Of a stretch of 64,000 bases of DNA, positions 44,897 to 53,257 are shown piece after piece. The notes under the pieces are model-generated. The model was not told where the DNA came from, made no database searches, and saw only the letters and a list, made by a program, of their open reading frames with translations. Source of the DNA: Pelagibius sp965227505 (lineage in GTDB: Bacteria; Pseudomonadota; Alphaproteobacteria; Kiloniellales; Kiloniellaceae); NCBI RefSeq assembly GCF_965227505.1, contig NZ_OZ245757.1, positions 4,898,001 through 4,962,000 of the forward strand. Direction: 5' to 3'. Positions within the stretch are counted from its first letter, which is position 1. Each line of letters begins with the position of its first letter. The position numbers and the translations under genes are program-made.

Positions 44897-45943
44897 CTAA
44901 CGCGTGGCAGCGAGCAGGAGCTTGCCCAGGATGTCCAAAGACGCACGCCCGTCTTTCGGCAGGCCGCGGTCTCCCTGAAAGCGTTTGAGCGCCTGAACAC
45001 GCGCTTCCTGGCTCTGTTGCTCCGCTCTGCGCTGGAGGTAGCCCAGGCTGACCAGAAGGCTGTCGATGGTGCGCAGGGGCACCATCGCCGCCTCGCTGCC
45101 CTGGCCGGGCGGCATTCCCTGGGCCCAGCGCGCGGAGGTGCCGGAGAGAGCCGAAGCCGCGTCGCGGCGTCCGCCGTCGGGATGGAAGAGGCTGAAGGAG
45201 AGCACTCCGGCCAGCGGTCCATCCTTGTCGGAACGCAGGTCGATGGCATGCAGCCCGATCGCGTAGAAGTCGCTGTCGGCGAAGAGGATGAGCGGCGAAC
45301 CCGAGTCGCCCTGGATGACATTGCAGTCATGGGTGATCAGCCGGCCTCGCTGAATGAAGCCCCGGAAGGTGCAGCCCCAGCCGGCCGACATGACATGGGC
45401 CCGGTCGCGGCGGTAGCCCGCTTGTATGAGCAGGGCATCGCCGGCCTTGATCCGCGACATCATGAGGCTGTCCAGCTTCTTCATGCCGAGCCAGCCGGCC
45501 TTGCGTCCGATCGGCTTCTCAAGAGTGAGGATTGCCCAGTCGTGCAGTGCGGCACGAGCACTAACTGGATTGGCATACTCGTAGTTTTCGGCCCGGCGGT
45601 AGCTGGCCACCTTGGAATGCAGGATGAAGCGGTCGCGCTGATAGCCAGCGATGAAGTGCAGCTCGATGGGGCCGCGCCACCGCCCGGCCCGGGGGTCGAA
45701 GAGGCAGTGGGCAGCGGTGATAACATGCCGCTCGCTCACCAGAAATCCCGTGCAGTGACCGCGTCCCCCTGCGTTGACGCGACCGACGGCACTCCAGGGG
45801 TATTCCATTGCATTGATTTCGACCCGCCCGGCAGTGCGGATAGTGCCGTCGAGCGCGAAGGCCTGACCCGCCGTCAGACAGAGCAGAATGACGAACCCGA
45901 TGGACTTGGCAGCGGCCCGCAGGTCCGCGAAGGGAGTCACCAT
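44897..45943 (-). CDS. Exported trypsin-like serine protease with possible peptidoglycan-binding tail
   Basis: A 348-aa protein with a Sec signal peptide (residues 1-30, ending GQAFA) and a chymotrypsin-fold S1 protease domain. The triad is visible: His79 in VITAAHC, Asp135 in LHDWAIL and Ser214 in QGDSGSP. Cys pairs near the His and Ser loops suit an exported enzyme. The C-terminal about 55 residues (LLVSLGYL to QALKRFQGDRGLPKDGRASLDILG) resemble a short peptidoglycan-binding helical domain. The gene starts 6 nt after the stop codon of the degenerate HD-GYP gene, which itself follows lapG by 34 nt, so the three are almost certainly one operon. It may act on an envelope component of the adhesin system; substrate unknown. 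Confidence 0.87.
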   Translation of the reverse strand: MVTPFADLRAAAKSIGFVILLCLTAGQAFALDGTIRTAGRVEINAMEYPWSAVGRVNAGGRGHCTGFLVSERHVITAAHCLFDPRAGRWRGPIELHFIAGYQRDRFILHSKVASYRRAENYEYANPVSARAALHDWAILTLEKPIGRKAGWLGMKKLDSLMMSRIKAGDALLIQAGYRRDRAHVMSAGWGCTFRGFIQRGRLITHDCNVIQGDSGSPLILFADSDFYAIGLHAIDLRSDKDGPLAGVLSFSLFHPDGGRRDAASALSGTSARWAQGMPPGQGSEAAMVPLRTIDSLLVSLGYLQRRAEQQSQEARVQALKRFQGDRGLPKDGRASLDILGKLLLAATR

Positions 45944-45949
45944 GGAGGA

Positions 45950-48046
45950 TCAGCCGGCCGCGATGCTGGCGATCAGCTTTTCACCGGAGATAGTCGAAGT
46001 CACCTGTCTCAACGCCTCGATCACTGTGGGGTCATAGCGGCTGGAATTCTCCTGCAGAATATCCAGCACCGCGTCGGGTGCAAGGCCCGCGCGGTAGGAC
46101 CGCGGCTCCACCCTTGCGCAGAAGACATCGCAAGTCCCCAGAATTCGGGCGGTTCGACGGATTGCCTCGCCGGCTAACCCTTTTGGGTAGCCCTTGCCAT
46201 CAAGGCGCTCGTGCATTTGGGCAATGGTTTCAACGACCGGCAGCTCGAAATCGATCCCGCCGAGAAGCTGAACCGCATGCTCGACATGGGTTTCCATCTG
46301 GCGGATTTCCTCCTCCGTCAGACGGGCCGGTTTGGTCAGCAGTTCCTCCGGGACGGCGAGCTTGCCGATCTGGGAGAGATTGGCCGCGAGCTCCAGCGTC
46401 GTCAGGTCGTCCTCGCTGCAGCCGAGCTGTTTGCCGACGGCCACCGCGAAGTCCGCGACGCGCCGGGAGTGCCCGGCCAGGTAGGGGTCGCGCAGCTCGA
46501 TCGCGCGCACCAGGGCGGTGACCATCTGCTGGATGGCACGTTCCTTCTTCTCTTGCTGCTCGACCAGTTCGGTGACATCGCGTGACACCGACACAAGGCC
46601 CGGAGCAGCGCCCTCGGCATCGCGGAAGGGTACCTTTGAGATCTGCAGATAGCGCTTCGTCGAGTCGAGGTAGATCTCTTCGTTTGTGGTGACGGCCGTG
46701 TCTTCATCGAGGGCGCGCCGGTCGGTAAGCGCCAGCCGCTTGGCGGTACCGCGTCCGAAAACCGCGGCATCGTCCAGTCCGATCATGCTTTGCTGACTGC
46801 GGCCCGCCGCCGAGGCGAAGGCCGGGTTCACATAGCGGTAGGTCCCGTCGGGTGCCTTCAGAGCAATGTGCTCCGAGATCGTACCGTTGATGCTTTCCAT
46901 GAGCTGCTTCTGGGCCTGAATGCGCCCGGCAAGGTCGCGATACTGCACGGCCAGCGTCTCGTTGTGATGGCTCGACAGACGCCACCAAAAAGCGCCGAAG
47001 GCAGCAGCGGCCACGAGGACCACCAGGCCGGCAACCAGGACGGCCGCGATGGAGAAGGTGGCAAGGGGCCGCTCGGCGACGGTGACCTCCAGTTCCTCCA
47101 CAATCCACCATATGGGGCCGGAGACCATGGCGCCTGCGGAATAGACCTGAATCGGTTTGGTGAGGGAAGGACGCTCCGCGAAAGGCACCTCGCCGGCCGC
47201 CAGGTCGAAGCCGTCCAAGGTTACCGCCTTGACCGGCTCGGCGGCGCCGGGGGCGATGCGGGCCAAGGCGCCGTCGTCCAACTGGATGAGCACGCGCCGC
47301 GTGCCCGGGCTGGCGAGCGGGTCGACGGAGAGGATGTCCGACAGCCCGGCGGTCAGCGGCACGACCAGCACCAGGGCGGCAACGGGCCTGGCTTCGCCGG
47401 GTTCTACCTGTGCGGCGAAGACCGGCATGACCATGTCGAGCACGAGGCCCGCCGGCAAGCTCCGGGCCGGCCCGAAAACCGTCTGTCCGCGCTCGAAGCT
47501 CTGCAGCGCCAGCGCGCGCTGTTCGGCGCCAAAGCTCGCCGAGCCGCTGGAAGCGACAAAGGCATCGCCGTTGCGGCCGACCAGGTAGGCGGCCAGGAAG
47601 TCGGCGTTTGCCGCGAAGTCGCTGATCACCCGTTCGATGAAGGGGAGTTGTTCGACCAGCGGTACACCGAGCCCGCCGTCTTCGCCGCTCTGCGGGGCGA
47701 CCATGCGCGACATGTCGCCGTCGGCCAGGTCCATCTCGGCGGAAAAAAGCCGGATGAGCTCGCTTTCGACGACCGGCTGGGCGAGGCGCCGGGTTCCCTG
47801 AAGCCAGGTGGAAAGCACCTCGGCCTGGCCGCCGGCGGTCAGCTGCAGGCGCTCGGCCACCTGTTCGATAAGCTGGTCCCGCTTGGCCTCTATGGTCAGG
47901 CGCGGCACCAGGATGGCCGCCACAACGAAAACTGCCAGCACAATGCCGCCCCAGAGCAGCATGCGCCACCGACCCGGAGGCGCCGGTCTGGCATCGAGCG
48001 CCGGGAATTCCAGCGGATCAGCCGTTTCAGGACCTGAATTCGTCAT
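45950..48046 (-). CDS. Membrane sensor with periplasmic domain, PAS and degenerate HD-GYP (LapD-like role proposed)
   Basis: A 698-aa protein. TM1 is at about residues 29-47, a large periplasmic region (possibly Cache-like) at 48-330, TM2 at 331-355, a PAS domain at about 383-495 and an HD-GYP domain at about 505-690. The HD-GYP fold is clear (DPYLAGHSRRVADFA, HERLDGKGYPKGL, RILGTCDVF), but the catalytic His-Asp pair of the usual LLHDIGK is Ser558-Gln559 (NLSQIGK), and the first His of HHER is Met611. His526, His587, His612, Asp640 and GYP remain. It should therefore not hydrolyse c-di-GMP but could still bind it. Its position directly after lapG, and its TM-periplasm-TM-cytoplasm layout, match LapD, which also senses c-di-GMP with dead enzyme domains and holds LapG. 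The LapD-like role is my inference. Confidence 0.88.
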   Translation of the reverse strand: MTNSGPETADPLEFPALDARPAPPGRWRMLLWGGIVLAVFVVAAILVPRLTIEAKRDQLIEQVAERLQLTAGGQAEVLSTWLQGTRRLAQPVVESELIRLFSAEMDLADGDMSRMVAPQSGEDGGLGVPLVEQLPFIERVISDFAANADFLAAYLVGRNGDAFVASSGSASFGAEQRALALQSFERGQTVFGPARSLPAGLVLDMVMPVFAAQVEPGEARPVAALVLVVPLTAGLSDILSVDPLASPGTRRVLIQLDDGALARIAPGAAEPVKAVTLDGFDLAAGEVPFAERPSLTKPIQVYSAGAMVSGPIWWIVEELEVTVAERPLATFSIAAVLVAGLVVLVAAAAFGAFWWRLSSHHNETLAVQYRDLAGRIQAQKQLMESINGTISEHIALKAPDGTYRYVNPAFASAAGRSQQSMIGLDDAAVFGRGTAKRLALTDRRALDEDTAVTTNEEIYLDSTKRYLQISKVPFRDAEGAAPGLVSVSRDVTELVEQQEKKERAIQQMVTALVRAIELRDPYLAGHSRRVADFAVAVGKQLGCSEDDLTTLELAANLSQIGKLAVPEELLTKPARLTEEEIRQMETHVEHAVQLLGGIDFELPVVETIAQMHERLDGKGYPKGLAGEAIRRTARILGTCDVFCARVEPRSYRAGLAPDAVLDILQENSSRYDPTVIEALRQVTSTISGEKLIASIAAG

Positions 48047-48080
48047 AAACGGCTTATCTCATAGAGGAATTAACGAATAT

Positions 48081-48806
48081 TTACAAAGCGGCGGTGCGTT
48101 TCTTGTCGTAGAAGTGCGCCCAGCGCGTGGTCTCGTTCATGGAGTACTGGGGCAGGTAGTGCCGGTACTTCTTGTGGGAGAAGATCAGGTCGCTGAGGCT
48201 GTCCAGGACCAGGATGTCATCGGGCTGGTAGACCGCCAGAACCGCATGGCCGATACGCCGGATCCGGTCCATCAGAATGACCACCCGCAATTCCTCGTTG
48301 GAAAGGCCGAGGTCCCGCAGCACGAAGAACTTCGCGATGGAATAGTCCTCGCAGTCCCCGGAGCGCTTCATGAACTCCTTGGGGCTCGCCCAGAACTCGC
48401 TGACGCCATAGAGCTCCTGGTCGATCTTGTAGGGCCAGCGGTTGAAGTATTGATTGACGGTCTTCAGCATCTCCAGGCGGGGCCGGCCCTTGGCGGCGGT
48501 GGCAACCTCCCGCCAGGATTTCAGGCCGGCCGAGGTACAGGCGGCCGCGCTGTTCAGGCAGGCATGGAAGCTGCTGCGCTCCTGCTCCATTTTCGAGAGC
48601 ACCCGGGCCCATTGCGGCAGCGCCTTCAGATTGGCCGAAGAAATCTCGGTGGAGCCGAAGAGGCCTTTGCCGCGGTTGCGGCTGGACTTCAGAAAATCAC
48701 CCAGGGACTGCGCCGCCGCCGGGTTCGCCACGGCCTCGATCGCGGCGCCGCCGAGGGCGGTGCCGAGCACGACTGCGGACGAACGAAGGAAGGCGCGGCG
48801 ATCCAA
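48081..48806 (-). CDS. lapG: LapG-like periplasmic transglutaminase-like cysteine protease
   Basis: A 241-aa protein of the bacterial transglutaminase-like cysteine proteinase family. LapG cuts surface adhesins in their N-terminal retention module and so releases cells from surfaces. The triad is visible: Cys152 in SGDCEDYS, His187 in GHAVLAV and Asp202 in VLDSL. The acidic residues flanking Cys152 (Asp151, Glu153) correspond to the Ca2+ ligands described in LapG. RWPYKID (about 124-130) is another family hallmark. The N-terminus DRRAFLR followed by a hydrophobic stretch and ANPAAA looks like a twin-arginine (Tat) signal, whereas the usual expectation for LapG is Sec export. It is the first gene of an operon with the degenerate HD-GYP protein and the serine protease. 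Its predicted targets are the three adhesins at 7166-38448. Confidence 0.93.
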   Translation of the reverse strand: MDRRAFLRSSAVVLGTALGGAAIEAVANPAAAQSLGDFLKSSRNRGKGLFGSTEISSANLKALPQWARVLSKMEQERSSFHACLNSAAACTSAGLKSWREVATAAKGRPRLEMLKTVNQYFNRWPYKIDQELYGVSEFWASPKEFMKRSGDCEDYSIAKFFVLRDLGLSNEELRVVILMDRIRRIGHAVLAVYQPDDILVLDSLSDLIFSHKKYRHYLPQYSMNETTRWAHFYDKKRTAAL

Positions 48807-49125
48807 CTGCAGGCTCCCTCGGGGTCTGTGACCCGCGCGGACGCACGGGTGTCAGATGCACAGGTGTCGTGGGCTTTGAAGCCGCTTCAAAGCCTTGCCC
48901 TTTGAGGATCGCTGCTTTGGTTTAAGGGAAGTTTTCGAAAGATGGTTTACGCGAGTCACGGCCCGGTGAGGCGGATACCGGGCGTTTTTGCCGCAAATGC
49001 GGGCTATCCGGTCGGGCGGAATGGTAAACGCAGCAAAAAGCGCCGCCACCGGAGCGGCGGCGGCGCCGAGCCGAAAACTTGAGCCGGGCCGAAAACTTGA
49101 GCCGGGCCGGAAGCCTAAGCCGGGT
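48807..49125. other. Intergenic region between HlyD-like and lapG genes
   Basis: It carries the terminator of the exporter operon (49035-49066) and a degenerate 18-bp direct repeat (GAGCCGGGCCGAAAACTT-like) at about 49063-49110. Otherwise no gene is visible. The lapG operon promoter should lie at about 48810-49030 on the minus strand, but I cannot point to clear boxes. Confidence 0.5.
49035..49066 (-). terminator. Rho-independent terminator of the ABC-HlyD operon
   Basis: On the minus strand GCGCCGCC (49066-49059) pairs with GGCGGCGC (49047-49040) and is followed by TTTTT (49039-49035). It lies about 60 nt after the HlyD-like stop codon and before lapG, which separates the two transcription units. 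Confidence 0.85.
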
Positions 49126-50466
49126 CTAGCGTTCGCGGAGCGCCGAGCCCTGGGCCTTGAGAATGGGCTTCATGAGGTAATCCAGAACGGACTTCTCTCC
49201 GGTCAGGATCTCTGCCGTCACGGTCATGCCGGGAATGATCGGCAGGGTCTCGCCGTTGCGCTCCAGGTGGCTTTCCTCGGTGCGCAGATAGACACGGTAG
49301 AAGCTCTCGCCCTGTTCGTCCTTGATGGTATCGGCGGAGATCCGTTCCAGGCTGGCGGTCAGTCCGCCATAGATGGAGAAATCGTAGGCCGAGACCTTGA
49401 TGATGGATTCCTGTCCCGGACGCAGGAACGCGATATCGGCCGGGCGAACCTGGGCCTCGACCAGAAGCGTGTCGTCAAGCGGCACGATCTCCATGATGTC
49501 CTCGCCCGGCTGGATGACGCCGCCGACCGTTGTGCGCTTCAGGTTCTTGACCGTGCCGCGCACGCGCGACCGCACGGCGGTTCGGGTGACCCGGTCCTGG
49601 CCGGCGAAGAGCGACTGGGAGATCGACTTCAGTTCGGCACGGATCCGGTTCAACTCGTCGGAGGTTTCCGTCTGCGTCGTCAGGACCATCTCGTCGATGC
49701 GCTGCTCGGCCTCTTTCTGGGCCGACTGCAGGCGCGGAATGGCGGTTCGGATGGTGCGGATCTCGCCCTCCAGGTCGGCGACCTGGCGGTCGATGCGGAT
49801 CAGCTCGATGCGGGGCATGATGCCCTTCTGCACCAGCGGCGCGGTGATGGCCTGTTCCTCCCGCGCCAGGCGCAGGCTCTGCTCCAGCTGGCGGCGGCGG
49901 CTGCCCATCTCGGCGACTTCCTGCTTGCGCTGGCTGGCCTGGGATTCGAGCACCGAAACCTGGGCGGCGAGCTGACGCTTGCGCGCGTTGAAGAGGCGCC
50001 TCTGGTCGGCAACCACGATGGGCGCCTCGTCGGAGACCGACTGCGGGAACTCGACCGCTTCCTGCTGCTCGAGCTCGGCGATCAGACGGGCCTCGGTCGC
50101 CTGCAGGCTGAGGTACTGGGACCGGGCGTCTTCCAGGTTCGCGGTGGCGATGGTGTTCTCGATCCGCACCAGAACGTCGCCGGCCTCTACGATATCGCCC
50201 TCGCGGACCAGGATTTCCGAGAGGATGCCGCCTTCCAGGTTCTGGATGACCTGGGTCTTGGAGGAGGGGATGATGGTCCCCTCGCCGCGGGTGACCTCGT
50301 CCAGAACCGCATAGTGGGCCCAGACGCCCATGACGATGAAGAAGATAACCGAGATGACCGTCAGGATGTAGGCGAAGCGCCGCCCGCGGTCCCGGGCGGC
50401 GGCATGGACATCCGGCATGAAGTCGAGATCGTCACGATCGAAGACGCCTTGAGAGCTCATTTTCAC
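49126..50466 (-). CDS. Type I secretion periplasmic adaptor (HlyD/LapC family)
   Basis: A 446-aa membrane fusion protein linking the ABC exporter to the outer-membrane channel. A short cytosolic N-terminus is followed by one membrane segment (about residues 31-50), a lipoyl/biotinyl-like half (VIQNLEGGILSEILVREGDIVEAGDVLVRI), a long α-helical hairpin (about 105-285, rich in Glu, Gln, Arg and Ala), and the second half of the lipoyl and β-barrel domains (VRSRVRGTVKNLKRTTVGGVIQPGEDIMEIVP). The C-terminal segment GMTVTAEILTGEKSVLDYLMKPIL is the standard HlyD-family ending. Length is typical. It lies about 150 nt downstream of the ABC exporter gene on the same strand, with a terminator after it, and presumably serves the three adhesins. 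Confidence 0.95.
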   Translation of the reverse strand: MKMSSQGVFDRDDLDFMPDVHAAARDRGRRFAYILTVISVIFFIVMGVWAHYAVLDEVTRGEGTIIPSSKTQVIQNLEGGILSEILVREGDIVEAGDVLVRIENTIATANLEDARSQYLSLQATEARLIAELEQQEAVEFPQSVSDEAPIVVADQRRLFNARKRQLAAQVSVLESQASQRKQEVAEMGSRRRQLEQSLRLAREEQAITAPLVQKGIMPRIELIRIDRQVADLEGEIRTIRTAIPRLQSAQKEAEQRIDEMVLTTQTETSDELNRIRAELKSISQSLFAGQDRVTRTAVRSRVRGTVKNLKRTTVGGVIQPGEDIMEIVPLDDTLLVEAQVRPADIAFLRPGQESIIKVSAYDFSIYGGLTASLERISADTIKDEQGESFYRVYLRTEESHLERNGETLPIIPGMTVTAEILTGEKSVLDYLMKPILKAQGSALRER

Positions 50467-50617
50467 TCAGTCCTTGGTTTCCGGACCCCAGCCCTCCCCG
50501 ATGGTTCGGAAGAGATGCGCCAGGATCTTCTAAGCTTGGCCCAAATGCACGGCCTTGTCATTGATCTGGGTCGGACCATCGATCGGTCGGGGCTGTGCCG
50601 CGACGCCTGATGCCCGC

Positions 50618-53257
50618 TCAGCTGCTGCTGGCCCGGATCTGGCCCTGGCGCAGCGCCCGCAGTACCTCGTCTTTCGGGCCGTCCGCGACGATTTTGCCGT
50701 TGTCGATGATCAACAGGCGGTCGACCAGGGTCAGCAGGGAGCTGCGGTGTGTTACCAGGAAAAGAGTCTTGCCCGGCAGCATGCCCTCCAGGCGCCGTTT
50801 GAAGGCGGCCTCCGAGGAGTTGTCCATATGGCTCGTCGGCTCGTCCAGCAGGATGATCGGCGGGTCCAGAAGCATGGAGCGCGCGATGGCGACGGACTGG
50901 CGCTGACCGCCTGAAAGCGCCATGCCACGCTCGCCCACCGGCAGGTCAAAGCCCAGCGGGTGGGTGCGCAGGAAGTCGCTCACCCCGGCGAGTTCGGCCG
51001 CGCGCAGGATCGTTTCGTCGTCCACATGAGGGGCGCCGAAGCAGATGTTGTCGCGCACCGAGCCGAAGAACAGGTAGTTGTCCTGCGAGACATAACCGAC
51101 GTTGCGGCGCAGGTCGGCCGGATCGACCTGCCGGATGTCGGTCCCGTCCATGAGGATCGCGCCGTCCATCGGCTCATAGAGGCCGACCATCATGCGCGAA
51201 ACCGTGCTCTTGCCGGAGCCGATGCGGCCGAGCATGCCGACCCTCTCACCGGGTTTGATCTTGAAGGAGAGGCTGTCGAGCGCCTTTGTCTCCTGGCCCG
51301 GATAGCTGAAGGTCACCTGCTTGAACTCGATCTGGCCGCTCAGCCGCGGACGGTGCAGGAAGCGCTTGTTTTGCGCGCGCTCCGCCGGCGCCTTCATCAC
51401 ATCGTCGAGTGACCGCAGGGCGACCCTGGACTGCTGCAGGCGCGTCAGCATGGCCGCCACCGCACCCAGGGGGGCCAGCGCGCGGCCGGTCAGGATGGTG
51501 GCGGCGATCAACGCGCCCATGGTGATGTTGCCCTCGGCGATCTGGTACACGCCGAAGACAATCACGATCACTGTCGACATCTGAATGGCGATCTGGGCGA
51601 AGGTGGTGGCCAGGCCGGAGATAAAACGTGCCTGGCCCGAAGATTCGGCGGAGAGCCCCACGAAGCGCTCCCAAGAGCGCTGGACGCGGCCCTCGGCGGC
51701 GGTGGCCTTGATGGTTTCCAGGCCGTCGATGGTCTCGACCAGAAGGGCGTGCTTCTGGCTCGCTTCGCGCTGGCTCTTCTCCATCACGTTGCGCAGGGGG
51801 AACTGCAGGAACAGCCCGACGCAGATAACCAGCGGCACCATGGCCAGCGGGACGAAGGCGACCGGGCCGGCGACGATATAGATCACACCGATGAACAGGA
51901 AGATGAAGGGCAGGTCGACCAGCGCCACCAGCGTTCCCGAGGTGAAGAACTCGCGCAGCGATTCGAATTCCCGCAAGTTGTTGGCCATCGCTCCGGTCGA
52001 TGCCGGCTTGGAGTCGAGCCGGGTCGACATCAACTGTTCCAGCAGCCGGCTGGCGATGATGACGTCTGCGTTCTTGCCGGCGATGTCGACGAAGTAGGTG
52101 CGCAGGTTGCGCATCACGAATTCGAAGCCGAAGACCGTGAGCACGCCGATTGCCAGCACCCAGAGCGTTTCGATCGCCTGGTTGGGCACCACGCGGTCGT
52201 AAACATTCATAATGAAGAGCGGGCTGGCGATGGCGAAGCAGTTGATCAGCAGCGAAGCCAGAACCACGTGGCTGTAGATCGGCCAGAACTGGGCCAGTGT
52301 TCCCCAGAACCAGGCCCGCGGCTCCGACAGCTTGCGTTCCGGCGCCCGCTCGTCGAAGCGCGCCTCGGTGCGCGCGAAGATGGCGTAGCCGGTGAACTGC
52401 TCCTGCAGTGCACGCATATCCAAAGACTTCGAGGTGCCCCCGGCCTCGGGCAGCAGCACGTCTGCCTGGCCGTTGGCGAGTTCGATCAGCACGCAGCAGT
52501 TCCCGCCTTTCAGCAGAAGGATGCACGGCAGGGTTACGGGCAGGATCTTCGAGAGCTGGGGCCGACGCACCACCCGGGCGGAGAGGCCGGCGCGTTCGGC
52601 GGAGCGGACCGCCAGTTCCGGCGTGAAGGCCTCCTGGGCATGGGGCAGCCCCGCTTTCAGGGCCTCAACGGAAATCGGCCGCTGCAGGAGGCCGGCGAGA
52701 AGGGAAAGCGAGCGGACCAGCGGATCCTCGAAGTCGACCGAGGACGGTGCGATCGCCCAGTCCTTGTCGGACGCATCTTCGATCACGTCCTTGGCTCGCA
52801 GCGTCACGCCAAGGCCGGCGCCCTTGATGTCTTCCTGTGCCGCAGCTTCGGATTCGGCAAGACTGTCGCCCTCGGGGGCGCCGCGATCCTTATTAAGTGC
52901 CTCACTCACGTCAGCTGTATCCTTGCTCTCGGCAGTTCCTTCGTCGGACTGCACACCCTTGATCAAACTCGTGCTGCCGTCCTCGGAGGGCTCCGGGGCT
53001 TCGGCATCCTGTGCAGGCGCTGCCGGATCCACGTCCGCCGAAGTCGGCGGCAGCTTCAGGTCCGGCTCTCTGGCGTCCTTCTCCCCCTTGGAGGGGCAGA
53101 CGCCGGTCTTCAGGTCCGGCTCGGTGGCCGGATTCTCGCGTCCGAAGGTCAGGTCCGGGTCCGGTGGCCAAGCCTCGGAACCGGCCGCACCCTTACCGGA
53201 CTTCAAACCGCTGGGGGGAGCCTTGCGCTTTGCCGTCGTGTCATCGCGGGCGGCCAT
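50618..53257 (-). CDS. Type I secretion ABC exporter (LapB-like) with long acidic N-terminal extension
   Basis: An 879-aa inner-membrane ATPase that drives export of the adhesins. Residues 1 to about 175 are low-complexity and acidic, with repeated PDL motifs (PDLTFG, PDLKTG, PDLKLP). Residues about 180-310 are a C39-like domain without the catalytic Cys, as in exporters of non-cleaved RTX proteins. Residues about 325-610 hold the six-helix membrane domain. The nucleotide-binding domain (about 635-879) has Walker A GRIGSGKST, signature LSGGQRQSVAIARSM, Walker B IILLDEPTSHMD and a switch His in LVTHRSS. The family is usually about 700-730 aa; the extra length is all at the N-terminus. No in-frame Met lies between the start and about residue 270, which supports the long form. 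Confidence 0.94.
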   Translation of the reverse strand: MAARDDTTAKRKAPPSGLKSGKGAAGSEAWPPDPDLTFGRENPATEPDLKTGVCPSKGEKDAREPDLKLPPTSADVDPAAPAQDAEAPEPSEDGSTSLIKGVQSDEGTAESKDTADVSEALNKDRGAPEGDSLAESEAAAQEDIKGAGLGVTLRAKDVIEDASDKDWAIAPSSVDFEDPLVRSLSLLAGLLQRPISVEALKAGLPHAQEAFTPELAVRSAERAGLSARVVRRPQLSKILPVTLPCILLLKGGNCCVLIELANGQADVLLPEAGGTSKSLDMRALQEQFTGYAIFARTEARFDERAPERKLSEPRAWFWGTLAQFWPIYSHVVLASLLINCFAIASPLFIMNVYDRVVPNQAIETLWVLAIGVLTVFGFEFVMRNLRTYFVDIAGKNADVIIASRLLEQLMSTRLDSKPASTGAMANNLREFESLREFFTSGTLVALVDLPFIFLFIGVIYIVAGPVAFVPLAMVPLVICVGLFLQFPLRNVMEKSQREASQKHALLVETIDGLETIKATAAEGRVQRSWERFVGLSAESSGQARFISGLATTFAQIAIQMSTVIVIVFGVYQIAEGNITMGALIAATILTGRALAPLGAVAAMLTRLQQSRVALRSLDDVMKAPAERAQNKRFLHRPRLSGQIEFKQVTFSYPGQETKALDSLSFKIKPGERVGMLGRIGSGKSTVSRMMVGLYEPMDGAILMDGTDIRQVDPADLRRNVGYVSQDNYLFFGSVRDNICFGAPHVDDETILRAAELAGVSDFLRTHPLGFDLPVGERGMALSGGQRQSVAIARSMLLDPPIILLDEPTSHMDNSSEAAFKRRLEGMLPGKTLFLVTHRSSLLTLVDRLLIIDNGKIVADGPKDEVLRALRQGQIRASSS

